From NCBI GenBank assembly GCA_026003355.1, contig BPHC01000003.1:103093-167092 (forward strand): 64,000 nt of DNA, given 5' to 3'. The notes beneath the pieces were generated by a model. That model did no database searches and was not told the DNA's origin. It worked only from the letters and a program-made list of their open reading frames with translations. The translations under genes were made by a program, and so were the position numbers. This DNA is from Cyclobacteriaceae bacterium (lineage in GTDB: Bacteria > Bacteroidota > Bacteroidia > Cytophagales > Cyclobacteriaceae). Below are positions 8,192-15,726 of this stretch, piece after piece (position 1 is the first letter of the stretch; each line of letters starts with the position of its first letter).

Positions 8192-9418
8192 TTACTTCCA
8201 CTTCCGGCTCAGGCTCCACTTCATCAGCGGGCCGCTGGTTATGCTGGTAACCAGTGCCATAATAACCAGGGCCACAAACACCTTTTCGTTAATCAGGTGG
8301 TTATCCAGGGCAATGCTGCCCAGAATAATTTCCATGGCTCCTCGGGCATTCATGCCAAAACCGGTAACCAGGGCCTCGGCACGCGAAAGGCCCCCCAGCC
8401 AGGCTCCCAGACCACTGCCGGCAATTTTGCCGGCAAAAGCAATGGCCAGTATGGTAAGGGTAAGCCACACATCGAAGTTGACTGCAAAGTTTACCTTCAG
8501 GCCAATGGCCACAAAGAACAAAGGAGCAAATATATTGTTAATAAATTGATGGATAATTTCCTTGGCGCGTTCACTCATATATTCTGAATCGCCAAGGGTT
8601 ACGCCAAAAATAAAAGCACCGAAAACAGTGTGAATGCCGATAAACTCAGTGAAAGCGGCAGCTATAAAGCAGAAAGCAAGCGAGAGAGAGAGCAACCCGC
8701 CCGGCCAGGCCAGTTTTCGGTTTATCCACGGAAGCACCCGGTTGGCCAGTCCGCGCCCCAGGGTAAGCATTAGCACGGTAAAGAACAGGGTAAGCATAAA
8801 GGTTTGCCACCATGCCATATTGTGTGGTTTGCCGATAAGGGTTAGTACAATAGAAAAAATCATCCAACCGATGAGGTCGTTTACCATGGCCGATGAGATG
8901 ATGAGCATCCCTACACGGGTTTTGAACAGGTTCAGGTCCATTAAAATCCGCGCAATAACCGGCAGGGCGGTAATGGCCATGGCCGTTCCCATAAACAGGG
9001 CAAATGCAAGGGGGGAGCCACTGTGGGCAAACCCGAAAAAAGCCGGAAAAAGGTAGGGGAAAATAAATCCTGTAAAGAAGGGTACCGCCAGACCCAGCGT
9101 GCTGGTAATTAGCGCCTGTCGGCCTTGCTGCCACACCAAATGAAAATCTACCTCAAGGCCGGCAGTGAATAACAGCATCACTACCGCAATTTGTACAAAA
9201 CCATCGAGCACCAGCGCAGAGGCTCCGGCAGGAAACAGAGCCGAAAAAGTTTCGGGCGAGAGCGCGCCCAGGCAGGTTGGGCCCAGTAAAATGCCGGCCA
9301 GAATTTCACCGGCCACGGCCGGCTGCCTAAGCCTTCGTGCGCCCTCGGCAAAGAGCCTTCCGGCCAGCAGCATAATACCCAGTTGCAGGAGCAGCTGTAA
9401 AACTTCGTGGTGCTTCAT
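8192..9418 (-). CDS. Cation:proton antiporter (CPA2/KefB-type membrane domain)
   Basis: A 408-residue integral membrane protein has about 12 hydrophobic segments. Family landmarks are AGEILAGILLGPTCLG near residue 37, the ion-binding SSAMVNDLIGW (Asn-Asp pair) around residue 178, GAFIFGVTLG, and PLFFVAIGLKVN followed by the GFGMNARGAMEIIL segment. It lacks the RCK/TrkA cytoplasmic domains of full KefB, so it is a core-only Na+(K+)/H+ exchanger. It probably works in pH or ion homeostasis at the inner membrane. It is a single gene, convergent with the SdpI-like gene. Confidence 0.87.
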   Translation of the reverse strand: MKHHEVLQLLLQLGIMLLAGRLFAEGARRLRQPAVAGEILAGILLGPTCLGALSPETFSALFPAGASALVLDGFVQIAVVMLLFTAGLEVDFHLVWQQGRQALITSTLGLAVPFFTGFIFPYLFPAFFGFAHSGSPLAFALFMGTAMAITALPVIARILMDLNLFKTRVGMLIISSAMVNDLIGWMIFSIVLTLIGKPHNMAWWQTFMLTLFFTVLMLTLGRGLANRVLPWINRKLAWPGGLLSLSLAFCFIAAAFTEFIGIHTVFGAFIFGVTLGDSEYMSERAKEIIHQFINNIFAPLFFVAIGLKVNFAVNFDVWLTLTILAIAFAGKIAGSGLGAWLGGLSRAEALVTGFGMNARGAMEIILGSIALDNHLINEKVFVALVIMALVTSITSGPLMKWSLSRKWK

Positions 9419-9445
9419 GGCGCATTTGTTGCTTAGGCTTAACTA

Positions 9446-9462
9446 CCCGGCACGTTGCCGGG
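9446..9462. repeat. Short perfect hairpin upstream of the antiporter gene
   Basis: CCCGGCA and TGCCGGG form a 7-bp perfect inverted repeat around a 3-base centre, 28 bp upstream of the antiporter start at 9418. It could be an operator or a 5' leader stem. There is no U-run on either side, so it is not a typical terminator. Confidence 0.4.
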
Positions 9463-9840
9463 CAAATGGTAAGCTTCCCGCAAATAGTACAGATTAAAAG
9501 TAGCAAAAACGAACTAACTTTAAACGGTGGTTTAATAAAGAAAAAGAGCAAATTGTTGCCCGAATAAATCGCCCAGATGCTATGTTTGATCAAGCCAGAA
9601 AGCAAGACATTTCAATTCAAACGCAAACCCACCGGGACAGAGCAAAACCAGACTAACAAGACTATAACCCTTGTGTCCGTGCTTAGCGTTGGAGTAAATC
9701 GGGTACTACGCACAACAAAAATGTTGATGAATTGCATAGATACTGTTCATTTTCTTTAAAAGAGGGCAATGTGGTCTGCCCGTGATTTGCCAGGCTGGCC
9801 ATGGGGCAATGGTAAAACGAGCTGCGGCCAAATCAGAGAA
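9463..9840. other. Gene-poor stretch, no supported gene
   Basis: Both strands were read. The only frame (9577-9759, plus strand) is short, has no recognisable protein style and no promoter, and is not supported. Sequence is AT-richer than the flanks. No RNA gene, insertion sequence or repeat array was recognised. Confidence 0.5.
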
Positions 9841-10584
9841 TCAATACCCTTCAGCAAAATCCCATCCGTAGATATTGATCTCTATGACCACGCCATCCTG
9901 CAAGGCTTCGTTGGGAAAATCGAGCAGAGCCCCGGTAAAAATCTGAACACGTTTGGTGAGGTTATAACCGCAGCCAATAACGGTTTGCGACTTTTTATGT
10001 TTCCCGGAAATAAAATCCCCCATCAGAAGCCATCTATCAGTCAACTTATACTCATAACCAAATATCCAGCCCGGCTGCATTTGGGGTGGTCCTCCTACAA
10101 ATACATCGTTAGTTATGTAGGCGCCGGCAATCAGGTAGCCTTTATTGCTTTTGGGTTTCCAGCGCAACAGGGTATAATTGAAATAGGCAAATCGCTTGTT
10201 GTCGATCGTTTCACTAACGTTAAACCCGGCTTGTGAACCGAGGTTCCACTGCACCGTGGAGGTTACCTGAAATTGTTTTTGCAACGTGCCCATTACGATG
10301 GGATAAAGCGGTTTTCTTCTACTGTTGTCATTAAAGGAAAGTAAGTGCCCGTTTCCAAGTCGCAGCGGCAAATCGACCACGTTCATACCCGCATCCCAGC
10401 CTTTGCCAAGGCCATACACGAAGTGCGACTTGGACTCGAATTGATTAATATCGTAAAAATTGAGCTGATGTTGATAAAACCACCCGTTTTTCTTGGTGAT
10501 ATCGCCCGAGGGAATGTTGAACAGATTTTGTTGGGCATGACTAACAAAGACAGAGAACACAAATAAAATTGCAAAGAAATGCAT
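9841..10584 (-). CDS. Predicted outer-membrane/secreted beta-rich protein of unknown function
   Basis: This 247-residue protein starts with a signal peptide (MHFFAILFVFSVFVSHAQQ, cleaved near residue 18). The rest is made of alternating strands with aromatic girdle residues (KNGWFYQHQLNFYDI, YFNYTLLRWKPKSN, WLLMGDFISGKHKK), the style of a small outer-membrane barrel. It starts 3 bp after the stop of the leucine-rich-repeat gene and must be co-transcribed with it. I do not recognise a named family. The pairing of a barrel and an LRR protein suggests an envelope role, which is inference. Confidence 0.65.
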   Translation of the reverse strand: MHFFAILFVFSVFVSHAQQNLFNIPSGDITKKNGWFYQHQLNFYDINQFESKSHFVYGLGKGWDAGMNVVDLPLRLGNGHLLSFNDNSRRKPLYPIVMGTLQKQFQVTSTVQWNLGSQAGFNVSETIDNKRFAYFNYTLLRWKPKSNKGYLIAGAYITNDVFVGGPPQMQPGWIFGYEYKLTDRWLLMGDFISGKHKKSQTVIGCGYNLTKRVQIFTGALLDFPNEALQDGVVIEINIYGWDFAEGY

Positions 10585-10587
10585 GGC

Positions 10588-11418
10588 CTATCGCTTTTTC
10601 TGTTTAGGGGGTCTGTTGTTCATGAGCAAAATGATTCGGCGGGAAAGGGTGCGCTTGTAATCATCCTGAAGGTGTGCAGGTATTTGATTGTCGCGGACAT
10701 CAAGGTAGCGCAGTCGCGGCATTTCCCCAATGGCTGGTGGCAGTTCCTGAATATTATTTCCCGCCAGAAACAAATACTCTACCTGGGCCAGCTCGCGGAT
10801 GTTGTCGGGCAGTTTCCGGACTTCATCATTTTCCATGTGCAGCTCGGACAAGTTGGGGATACGGCTTAGTACCTGGATGTTGACTTCCAGGTTAAAACAG
10901 GAATTGTTGTTGATATAGAGGACCGACAGATTCTTCATCTCTGCCAGGGTGTCGGGCAGGATGGTGAGCGGATTTTCCGACAGTTCCAACGACTCCAGCG
11001 TTTTCAGTTGCGCCACCTGCGGGGGTACCTCTTTGAGGTTGGTCCCCGCTAAACTCAATATCTTTAGATTTGGCAGCGGGGTAAGACGCTCCAGTGTTAC
11101 ACCTACATCCAACAAGGGGTTATGGTCCAGATGTATGGTTTGCAGCTGGTCAAGTGATCGTACTTCAGTGGGTAATTCTTGAAGTTGGTTGTATGAAAGC
11201 ACTAGGTAGCTAAGCTTACGGAGTTCAGCAATGTGGGGCGACAGCCGGGTAATGCGGTTATGGCTCAGGTTTAAGTAACGCAACTCTTTAAACAGAAAAA
11301 TCGAATCGGGAAGGGCCTCGATGTTTTGGTGGCTCAGGTTCAACCAAGTGGTGCCAGGTTGCCGGAGCGCGTCGGCCAAGCTGCGCGCCTCTTTTGAATG
11401 AAAAGGTACCTGTACCAT
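10588..11418 (-). CDS. Leucine-rich repeat protein (probably secreted; start codon unclear)
   Basis: The 276-residue frame from the ATG at 11418 holds about nine leucine-rich repeats of the LxxLxLSxNxIxxLP type (for example LRYLNLSHNRITRLSP and LSYLVLSYNQLQELP), ending in a basic tail NNRPPKQKKR. Such solenoids usually bind protein. The frame remains open upstream to 11451 and encodes IRIAILLLIAMVQVPF, which looks like the core of a signal peptide. No ATG, GTG or TTG lies in that extension, only ATC (11448) and ATA (11442), so either translation starts at a rare codon or the true start was lost. The barrel-like gene follows after 3 bp. Confidence 0.78.
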   Translation of the reverse strand: MVQVPFHSKEARSLADALRQPGTTWLNLSHQNIEALPDSIFLFKELRYLNLSHNRITRLSPHIAELRKLSYLVLSYNQLQELPTEVRSLDQLQTIHLDHNPLLDVGVTLERLTPLPNLKILSLAGTNLKEVPPQVAQLKTLESLELSENPLTILPDTLAEMKNLSVLYINNNSCFNLEVNIQVLSRIPNLSELHMENDEVRKLPDNIRELAQVEYLFLAGNNIQELPPAIGEMPRLRYLDVRDNQIPAHLQDDYKRTLSRRIILLMNNRPPKQKKR

Positions 11419-11458
11419 AGCTATCAGAAGAAGTATTGCTATACGGATAGGTTAATAA

Positions 11459-11487
11459 AGCCGACCCCGAACCGATCGGGATCGGCT
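11459..11487 (-). terminator. Probable terminator of the SPFH operon
   Basis: A 12-bp stem with one C.A mismatch (11459-11470 with 11476-11487) and a 5-base loop is followed on the minus strand by TTTATTAA. It lies 18 bp after the SPFH gene stop and before the LRR gene. Confidence 0.55.
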
Positions 11488-11505
11488 GTTGTAATACGTT
11501 CGAAA

Positions 11506-12288
11506 TTAATTGCCAGAAGGTGCGGGACTGATCATCATTGGGGTCTTTCCATCGGTAATGATCACTTTCGTATTGGGCGATCTGGCTAACTCCTTGAAAG
11601 CCTCAAGGCTCTGCCACTCGATGATACGCGGGCTCAATCCCTCAGCTATGATCTTTTGCGCATCGCGGATGCCCTGCGCTTCAATCATTTTGCGCTGTGC
11701 CTCGCGCTTCTCACGCTCCAATAAAAACTCCATTCGCTGGGCATCTTGCTCGGCCTTCAACTTTTCTTCTACAGCCCGCGCCAGGCCGGCTGGCAGTTGA
11801 ATGTTCTTCATCAGCACGGCCACTACAATGATGCCTTGCGGGTTAATTACTTTTGACATCTGTTCGATGATCTCCCGTTCGATGGCGGCGCGCTGGGCGG
11901 AGTGCATGTCTTTCGCATAAAAGCGCGAACAAACATCGGCCGCGGCTGATCGGAAGACGCTGTTGATGATCATCTCCTCGTAGTTGAGCCCAAGGTTCTC
12001 CACAATCCAAGGGGCTTTGTCAGAATCGATGCGATATAGTATGGAAATAACTGCACTTACGTTCAATCCTTCTTTGGAGGGCAGGTTGGACGTAATTTCC
12101 ATGTTCATCGTGCGAATGGGCAACTTAATAATTCGCGTGATAAAGGGATTAAAAACCACGGCACCCGGCTGGATTACCTGTTGGTTCAGTTTGCCCAGTT
12201 TCCGTTTCATACCCACCTCACCTTGCCGCACAATAGCACAACCTGAGGCAAGCAGTGCGATTGACAATAGCCAAAAAATCGTTTTCAT
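11506..12288 (-). CDS. SPFH/prohibitin-family lipoprotein
   Basis: The 260-residue protein carries a lipoprotein signal with lipobox LASGC (residues 13-17), so it should be anchored through C17 on the periplasmic side. The SPFH/Band 7 domain spans about residues 20-190 (RQGEVGMKRKLGKL, VFNPFITRIIKLPIRT, SAVISILYRID, RSAAADVCSRF). A charged coiled-coil helix (about residues 185-220, rich in E, K, R and Q) follows, as in prohibitins, and probably drives oligomerisation. The short tail ends in Pro/Ser. Two microprotein genes lie directly upstream on the same strand (4 bp and 1 bp gaps), forming an operon. No NfeD partner is present. The role is probably a membrane scaffold. Confidence 0.85.
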   Translation of the reverse strand: MKTIFWLLSIALLASGCAIVRQGEVGMKRKLGKLNQQVIQPGAVVFNPFITRIIKLPIRTMNMEITSNLPSKEGLNVSAVISILYRIDSDKAPWIVENLGLNYEEMIINSVFRSAAADVCSRFYAKDMHSAQRAAIEREIIEQMSKVINPQGIIVVAVLMKNIQLPAGLARAVEEKLKAEQDAQRMEFLLEREKREAQRKMIEAQGIRDAQKIIAEGLSPRIIEWQSLEAFKELARSPNTKVIITDGKTPMMISPAPSGN

Positions 12289-12292
12289 GGTT

Positions 12293-12502
12293 TTATTGGT
12301 TTGCGTTCATATTTTTGGTGGATGAAGCCGGAGCCGAAGCCAATTGGTAGCGCACCCAGCGTTTCAATTCAACGGCCTCGAGTTGGTTAAGCCGAAGCAA
12401 CGACTTTCGATATTCTTTTCGAAAAAGCCGTGCATCAAACTGCACGGCTTTCAAAATAAGCTTGCAATAATCAAGCATGGAGGTTTTTGTGCGTGCTTCC
12501 AT
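12293..12502 (-). CDS. Small protein of unknown function, SPFH operon
   Basis: The 69-residue protein (MEARTKTSMLDYCKLI start) is helical and basic, with KEYRKSLLRLNQLEAVELKRW in its centre and a polar Ala/Ser/Asn tail. It has no membrane segment. The start ATG overlaps the upstream stop region closely (the 38-codon gene ends at 12504) and the stop is 4 bp before the SPFH gene. I see no known domain. The tight spacing, not homology, is the evidence that it is real. Confidence 0.6.
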   Translation of the reverse strand: MEARTKTSMLDYCKLILKAVQFDARLFRKEYRKSLLRLNQLEAVELKRWVRYQLASAPASSTKNMNANQ

Positions 12503-12503
12503 A

Positions 12504-12620
12504 TTAGCTCATGATTTTAGGTAACTGAATAGCGACCCACACCATCAAGGTGAAATAACCAATGATATAGAGCCAAACGCGCACACCTTTAGCATCCAGA
12601 TTAAATTTGATCCGTTTCAT
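12504..12620 (-). CDS. 38-residue single-span membrane microprotein, SPFH operon
   Basis: Reading from the ATG at 12620 gives 38 codons: a basic amphipathic start (MKRIKFNLDAKGVR), one hydrophobic helix (VWLYIIGYFTLMVWVAIQL) and a KIMS tail. This is a plausible single-span inner-membrane peptide. Its stop TAA is at 12504-12506 and the next gene's ATG begins at 12502, a one-base gap, which strongly suggests translational coupling. It is below the usual length cut-off for gene finders. The function is unknown; being first in an SPFH operon suggests it is a partner of that scaffold. Confidence 0.6.
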   Translation of the reverse strand: MKRIKFNLDAKGVRVWLYIIGYFTLMVWVAIQLPKIMS

Positions 12621-12917
12621 ATATAAAATAGATTTAACGTTTTGGGAAGAATTTGAACAAACAGGCTTAGGTCAGGCAGGCCCTGTTCAAATTAGCAGAC
12701 TTCGGTAACGCAGAAAGAGTTTGCCAGTAACCGGTGAAACCCGTTGTGGACTGATTAGTGACTGCGCAAAAAACAGAGGGTTTAACATATAATGATCGTG
12801 CCTTTTCGAGGCGTGCTTGCCGTATTACAGTTTGCGTAGCGCAAAGGCATTCCTGAATCGATTCAACCACTTCCTCCGCAGCCTCGCGCATACCGCCCCC
12901 CATCCACGATAACGAAC

Positions 12918-12946
12918 CCTGTCCTCCTTGCAGGAAGGATGACAGG
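12918..12946. repeat. Inverted repeat (12-bp arms, one mismatch)
   Basis: CCTGTCCTCCTT and AAGGATGACAGG pair with one mismatch around a 5-base loop (GCAGG). No T-run follows on either strand and no gene ends nearby, so a terminator role is not clear. Confidence 0.5.
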
Positions 12947-13007
12947 CTTATTATTAGTATTAAAAGGGGACGATTTACGCATGTCCGTTTTGTTTCAAAG
13001 CGGCGGA

Positions 13008-13035
13008 TGATAGTATTACTATCATATTACTATCA
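13008..13035. repeat. 17-bp palindrome overlapping an 11-bp perfect tandem repeat
   Basis: Positions 13008-13024 form a perfect palindrome with 8-bp arms (TGATAGTA / TACTATCA) around one base. The right part, TATTACTATCA, is repeated perfectly and without gap at 13014-13024 and 13025-13035. This looks like a multi-site protein-binding element. Confidence 0.55.
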
Positions 13036-13143
13036 AATAACGGCTGTTAAGTCAAAAGGTTTCGGGAAAGGGCACAATTTGCGTAAACATCCCAGATCAA
13101 GCCCTAATCTGGTTCCAATTGCCCGGGATGTTGAGTGGCAAGG

Positions 13144-14004
13144 TCATGGTGTATTTTCTTGCTTACCCTTAACTACCAGCAAATTGCACGGCAAATTGCC
13201 GAACAGATACTCCAGGTCATTGGGCATAAACCGGTCCAGCAGCGAAAGCCGCCGCGGACTGGCACTTATCACCAGCAAATCAACCTGTTTGCGTTTGGCA
13301 AACTGCGCCAGCTCGTGTCCGGTTTTGCCCGAAATAAGTTTGATGTTCACCTTAAGCCCCTGGTGCGGAAGGGCCTCAAGCAGCCTTTGTACATCATCCA
13401 GCTCGGCTTCAATAAACCGGTTTCGGGTTTGTTCGTATTCTGTTTCCGAAAACTCTTCGGCAGCCGAAAGAAAGGCGTACCACTTAAGCTTGCGCACCAC
13501 ATGAAGCCACTGCGCCGCTTCGCGTCCGGCAATTTCGCAGGCTGTGCGCAGGGTTTCCTGCATTAGCGGGTTTCCCTCATCAGTAAGCACAACCACATTT
13601 TTAAAACCGGCGGGTAGCAGGGCCGGGTTGGTGAGCATAAGCACCGAACAGGGCGATTTACGTAACAGGGTTCGTGCCAGACTGCCCAGATAATACTGCA
13701 CAGCCTTTTCGCGTTGCAATGCCCCGGCCATAAGCAAATCCACACCTTCACGTTCGCACACTTTTAAAATAGCCCGGGCAGGTGACCCGCTTTCCCAAAA
13801 CACCGGCACATGCTGTGGGTTAAGGCCCGCCTGCTCCATTAACAGGTGCAGCTTTTGGACAAGCCCGGGTTCCTGTTCTCCCGCATGAATAAGCACCAGG
13901 CTACTTTGCCATAAGCCGGCCAGCCGGGAGGCCTCCTGCAGCAAAGCACTTAACCGGGGGGTAAAACCGGCAGCGAGTGCAATTTTCGGGAACAATGCAG
14001 GCAT
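13144..14004 (-). CDS. Universal stress protein, tandem UspA domains
   Basis: The 286-residue protein contains two UspA domains of about 140 residues. The first spans residues 1-135 (LVLIHAGEQ, then VDLLMAGALQ and SLARTLLRKSPCSVLML) and the second residues 145-280 (NVVVLTDEGNPL, then LLVISASPRR...GNLPCNLLVVKG). The nucleotide-binding G-x2-G-x9-G(S/T) motif is poorly kept, as in many Bacteroidota members, so ATP binding is doubtful. It is divergent from glyS with an 80-bp gap. Usually linked to stress or starvation survival; no partner can be told from context. Confidence 0.85.
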   Translation of the reverse strand: MPALFPKIALAAGFTPRLSALLQEASRLAGLWQSSLVLIHAGEQEPGLVQKLHLLMEQAGLNPQHVPVFWESGSPARAILKVCEREGVDLLMAGALQREKAVQYYLGSLARTLLRKSPCSVLMLTNPALLPAGFKNVVVLTDEGNPLMQETLRTACEIAGREAAQWLHVVRKLKWYAFLSAAEEFSETEYEQTRNRFIEAELDDVQRLLEALPHQGLKVNIKLISGKTGHELAQFAKRKQVDLLVISASPRRLSLLDRFMPNDLEYLFGNLPCNLLVVKGKQENTP

Positions 14005-14069
14005 AAGGTGTACTAAAGTAATGCTTTTTGACGCAGCCCCGCCACTTACCGGCTACGGGCTCTTTACCT

Positions 14070-14077
14070 TATATTTG
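14070..14077 (+). promoter_or_regulatory. -7 element (TATATTTG) before glyS
   Basis: A full match to TAnnTTTG ends 6 bp before the ATG at 14084, implying a leaderless or near-leaderless message. It also argues against the longer frame starting at 14021. Confidence 0.5.
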
Positions 14078-14083
14078 CGCCTT

Positions 14084-15645
14084 ATGGCACAGCAGGACGA
14101 CAACCAGTTGAAGAAAATCATTGCCCATGCCAAGGAGTATGGCTTCATTTTCCCTTCAAGCGAAATTTATGACGGCCTCAGTGCCGTGTACGATTACGGC
14201 CAGAATGGTTCTGAACTGAAATTTAACATACGCGACTACTGGTGGAAGGCCATGACCCTGCTGCACGATAACATTGTGGGCATCGATGCGGCCATTTTTA
14301 TGCACCCCACCGTATGGAAAGCCAGCGGGCACGTGGATGCGTTTAACGATCCGATGATCGATAACCGCGACTCCAAAAAGCGCTACCGGGCCGACCAGCT
14401 CATTGAGAAGTACGTGGAGAAGCTGGAAGAAAAAATTGAAAAAGAATGCGAAAAGGCTGCAAAGCGTTTCGGTGATAACTTTAACCGCGAACTTTTTCTT
14501 TCCACCAACCCGCGGGTAACTGAATACCGCAAAAAAATTGATGAGGTTAATGAAAAACTCAAACAGGCCATGGCCCACAGGCAATATGCCCGCTCTCCGG
14601 CAGCTTATTGCAGATCTGGAAATTGCCGACCCCGAATCGGGCTCTCGCAACTGGACCGACGTGCGCCAGTTTAACCTGATGTTCTCTACCGAAATCGGCT
14701 CGCTGGCCGATGAAGCGAGTAAAATTTATCTGAGGCCCGAAACCGCTCAAGGTATTTTCGTTAACTTCCTTAACGTTCAAAAAACCGGCAGAATGAAAAT
14801 ACCGTTTGGCATTGCCCAAACGGGCAAGGCTTTCCGCAATGAAATTGTGGCCCGCCAGTTTGTTTTTCGTATGCGCGAGTTTGAACAGATGGAAATGCAG
14901 TTTTTTGTACGGCCCGGAGAAGAAATGAAATGGTATGAATACTGGAAAGAACTCCGCCTGAAATGGCACCTGGCCCTGGGGCTGGGCCCGCAAAACTACC
15001 GTTTTCACGACCACCTTAACCTGGCCCACTATGCCAACGCTGCCTGCGATATTCAGTTTAACTTTCCCATGGGCTTCCGCGAACTGGAAGGCATCCATTC
15101 GCGCACCGACTTCGACCTGAAAAACCACGAAAAATATTCAGGAAAAGAAACTGCAGTACTTCGATCCCGACACCAACCAGAGCTACATCCCCTATGTAAT
15201 CGAAACCTCCATCGGCCTGGACCGCATGGTGCTGGCCGTGCTCTCGGCTTCCTACTGCGAAGAAAAAGTAGCTTCAGCCCAGGGCGAAGAGGGTGGTGAG
15301 CGGGTGGTGCTGCGCCTGCCCGCGGCACTGGCACCGATTAAGGTGGCCGTGCTGCCCCTGGTAAAGAAAGACGGACTGCCCGAAAAGGCACAACAGGTGA
15401 TGCGGCAACTTAAATTCAGCCTGCGCTGCTTTTACGAAGATAAAGACACCATTGGCCGCAGATACCGCCGGCAGGACGCCATTGGCACACCCTACTGCGT
15501 TACCATTGACCACCAGACGCTGCAGGACGACACCGTTACCGTACGCCACCGCGACACCATGCACCAGGAGCGCATGCCCATAGCTGGCCTGGAAAGCCAC
15601 CTGGCCGAAGCCTGCTCAATTAACACCCTACTGAAAAAAATTTAA
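14084..15645 (+). pseudogene. glyS: Glycyl-tRNA synthetase, interrupted by two single-base insertions
   Basis: Class II glycine-tRNA ligase of the alpha2 type. The product is spread over three frames: 14084-14576, 14577 to about 15146, and about 15148-15645. The first shift is an extra C in CCC 14574-14576, where AMA/TGNMPALRQL would read through; the second is an extra G at 15147 inside an A-run, where YSGKK/LQYFDPDT would be restored. Removing both bases gives 1560 bases, 519 residues and a normal C-terminus ending NTLLKKI. Landmarks include RPETAQGIFVNF (motif 1 region), RNEIVARQFVFRMREFEQME (motif 2) and ETSIGLDRMVLAVLS (motif 3). The gene is normally essential, so sequencing or assembly error is the likeliest cause. 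The start was set at 14084. Confidence 0.88.
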
Positions 15646-15708
15646 CGACTTTGGTCCGTACCCGCCCGATCCGATGGCGTTCAGTGTGGCCAACAACTGT
15701 AAATTCTT

Positions 15709-15716
15709 TAGTTTTG
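15709..15716 (+). promoter_or_regulatory. -7 element (TAGTTTTG) before the MMPL exporter
   Basis: A full match to TAnnTTTG ends 10 bp before the ATG at 15727. Confidence 0.45.
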
Positions 15717-15726
15717 GCTTTTGGCC

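Larger units (their letters stand above)
12621..13143. other. 523-bp gene-poor stretch with a hairpin and a tandem/palindromic repeat
   Basis: No supported gene. The minus-strand frame 12667-12903 (78 codons) has no recognisable style. Two structures stand out: a 12-bp hairpin at 12918-12946 and a palindrome plus 11-bp tandem repeat at 13008-13035. The stretch separates the SPFH operon from the universal stress gene and may hold the regulatory region of the SPFH operon. Confidence 0.5.

Noticed and set aside
9577-9759. 60-codon plus-strand frame in the gap
   Set aside because: No recognisable style, promoter or neighbour; treated as chance.
12667-12903. 78-codon minus-strand frame
   Set aside because: No known motif and no spacing support; could be real but unsupported.
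14021-14674. Long frame starting at 14021 as the full glyS start
   Set aside because: The first 21 codons overlap the promoter-like element; the MAQQDDNQLKK start at 14084 matches the GlyRS family.
14574-15147. Programmed +1 frameshifting in glyS
   Set aside because: Two shifts in one housekeeping gene, no slippery/stop context like release-factor 2, so assembly error is favoured until reads are checked.
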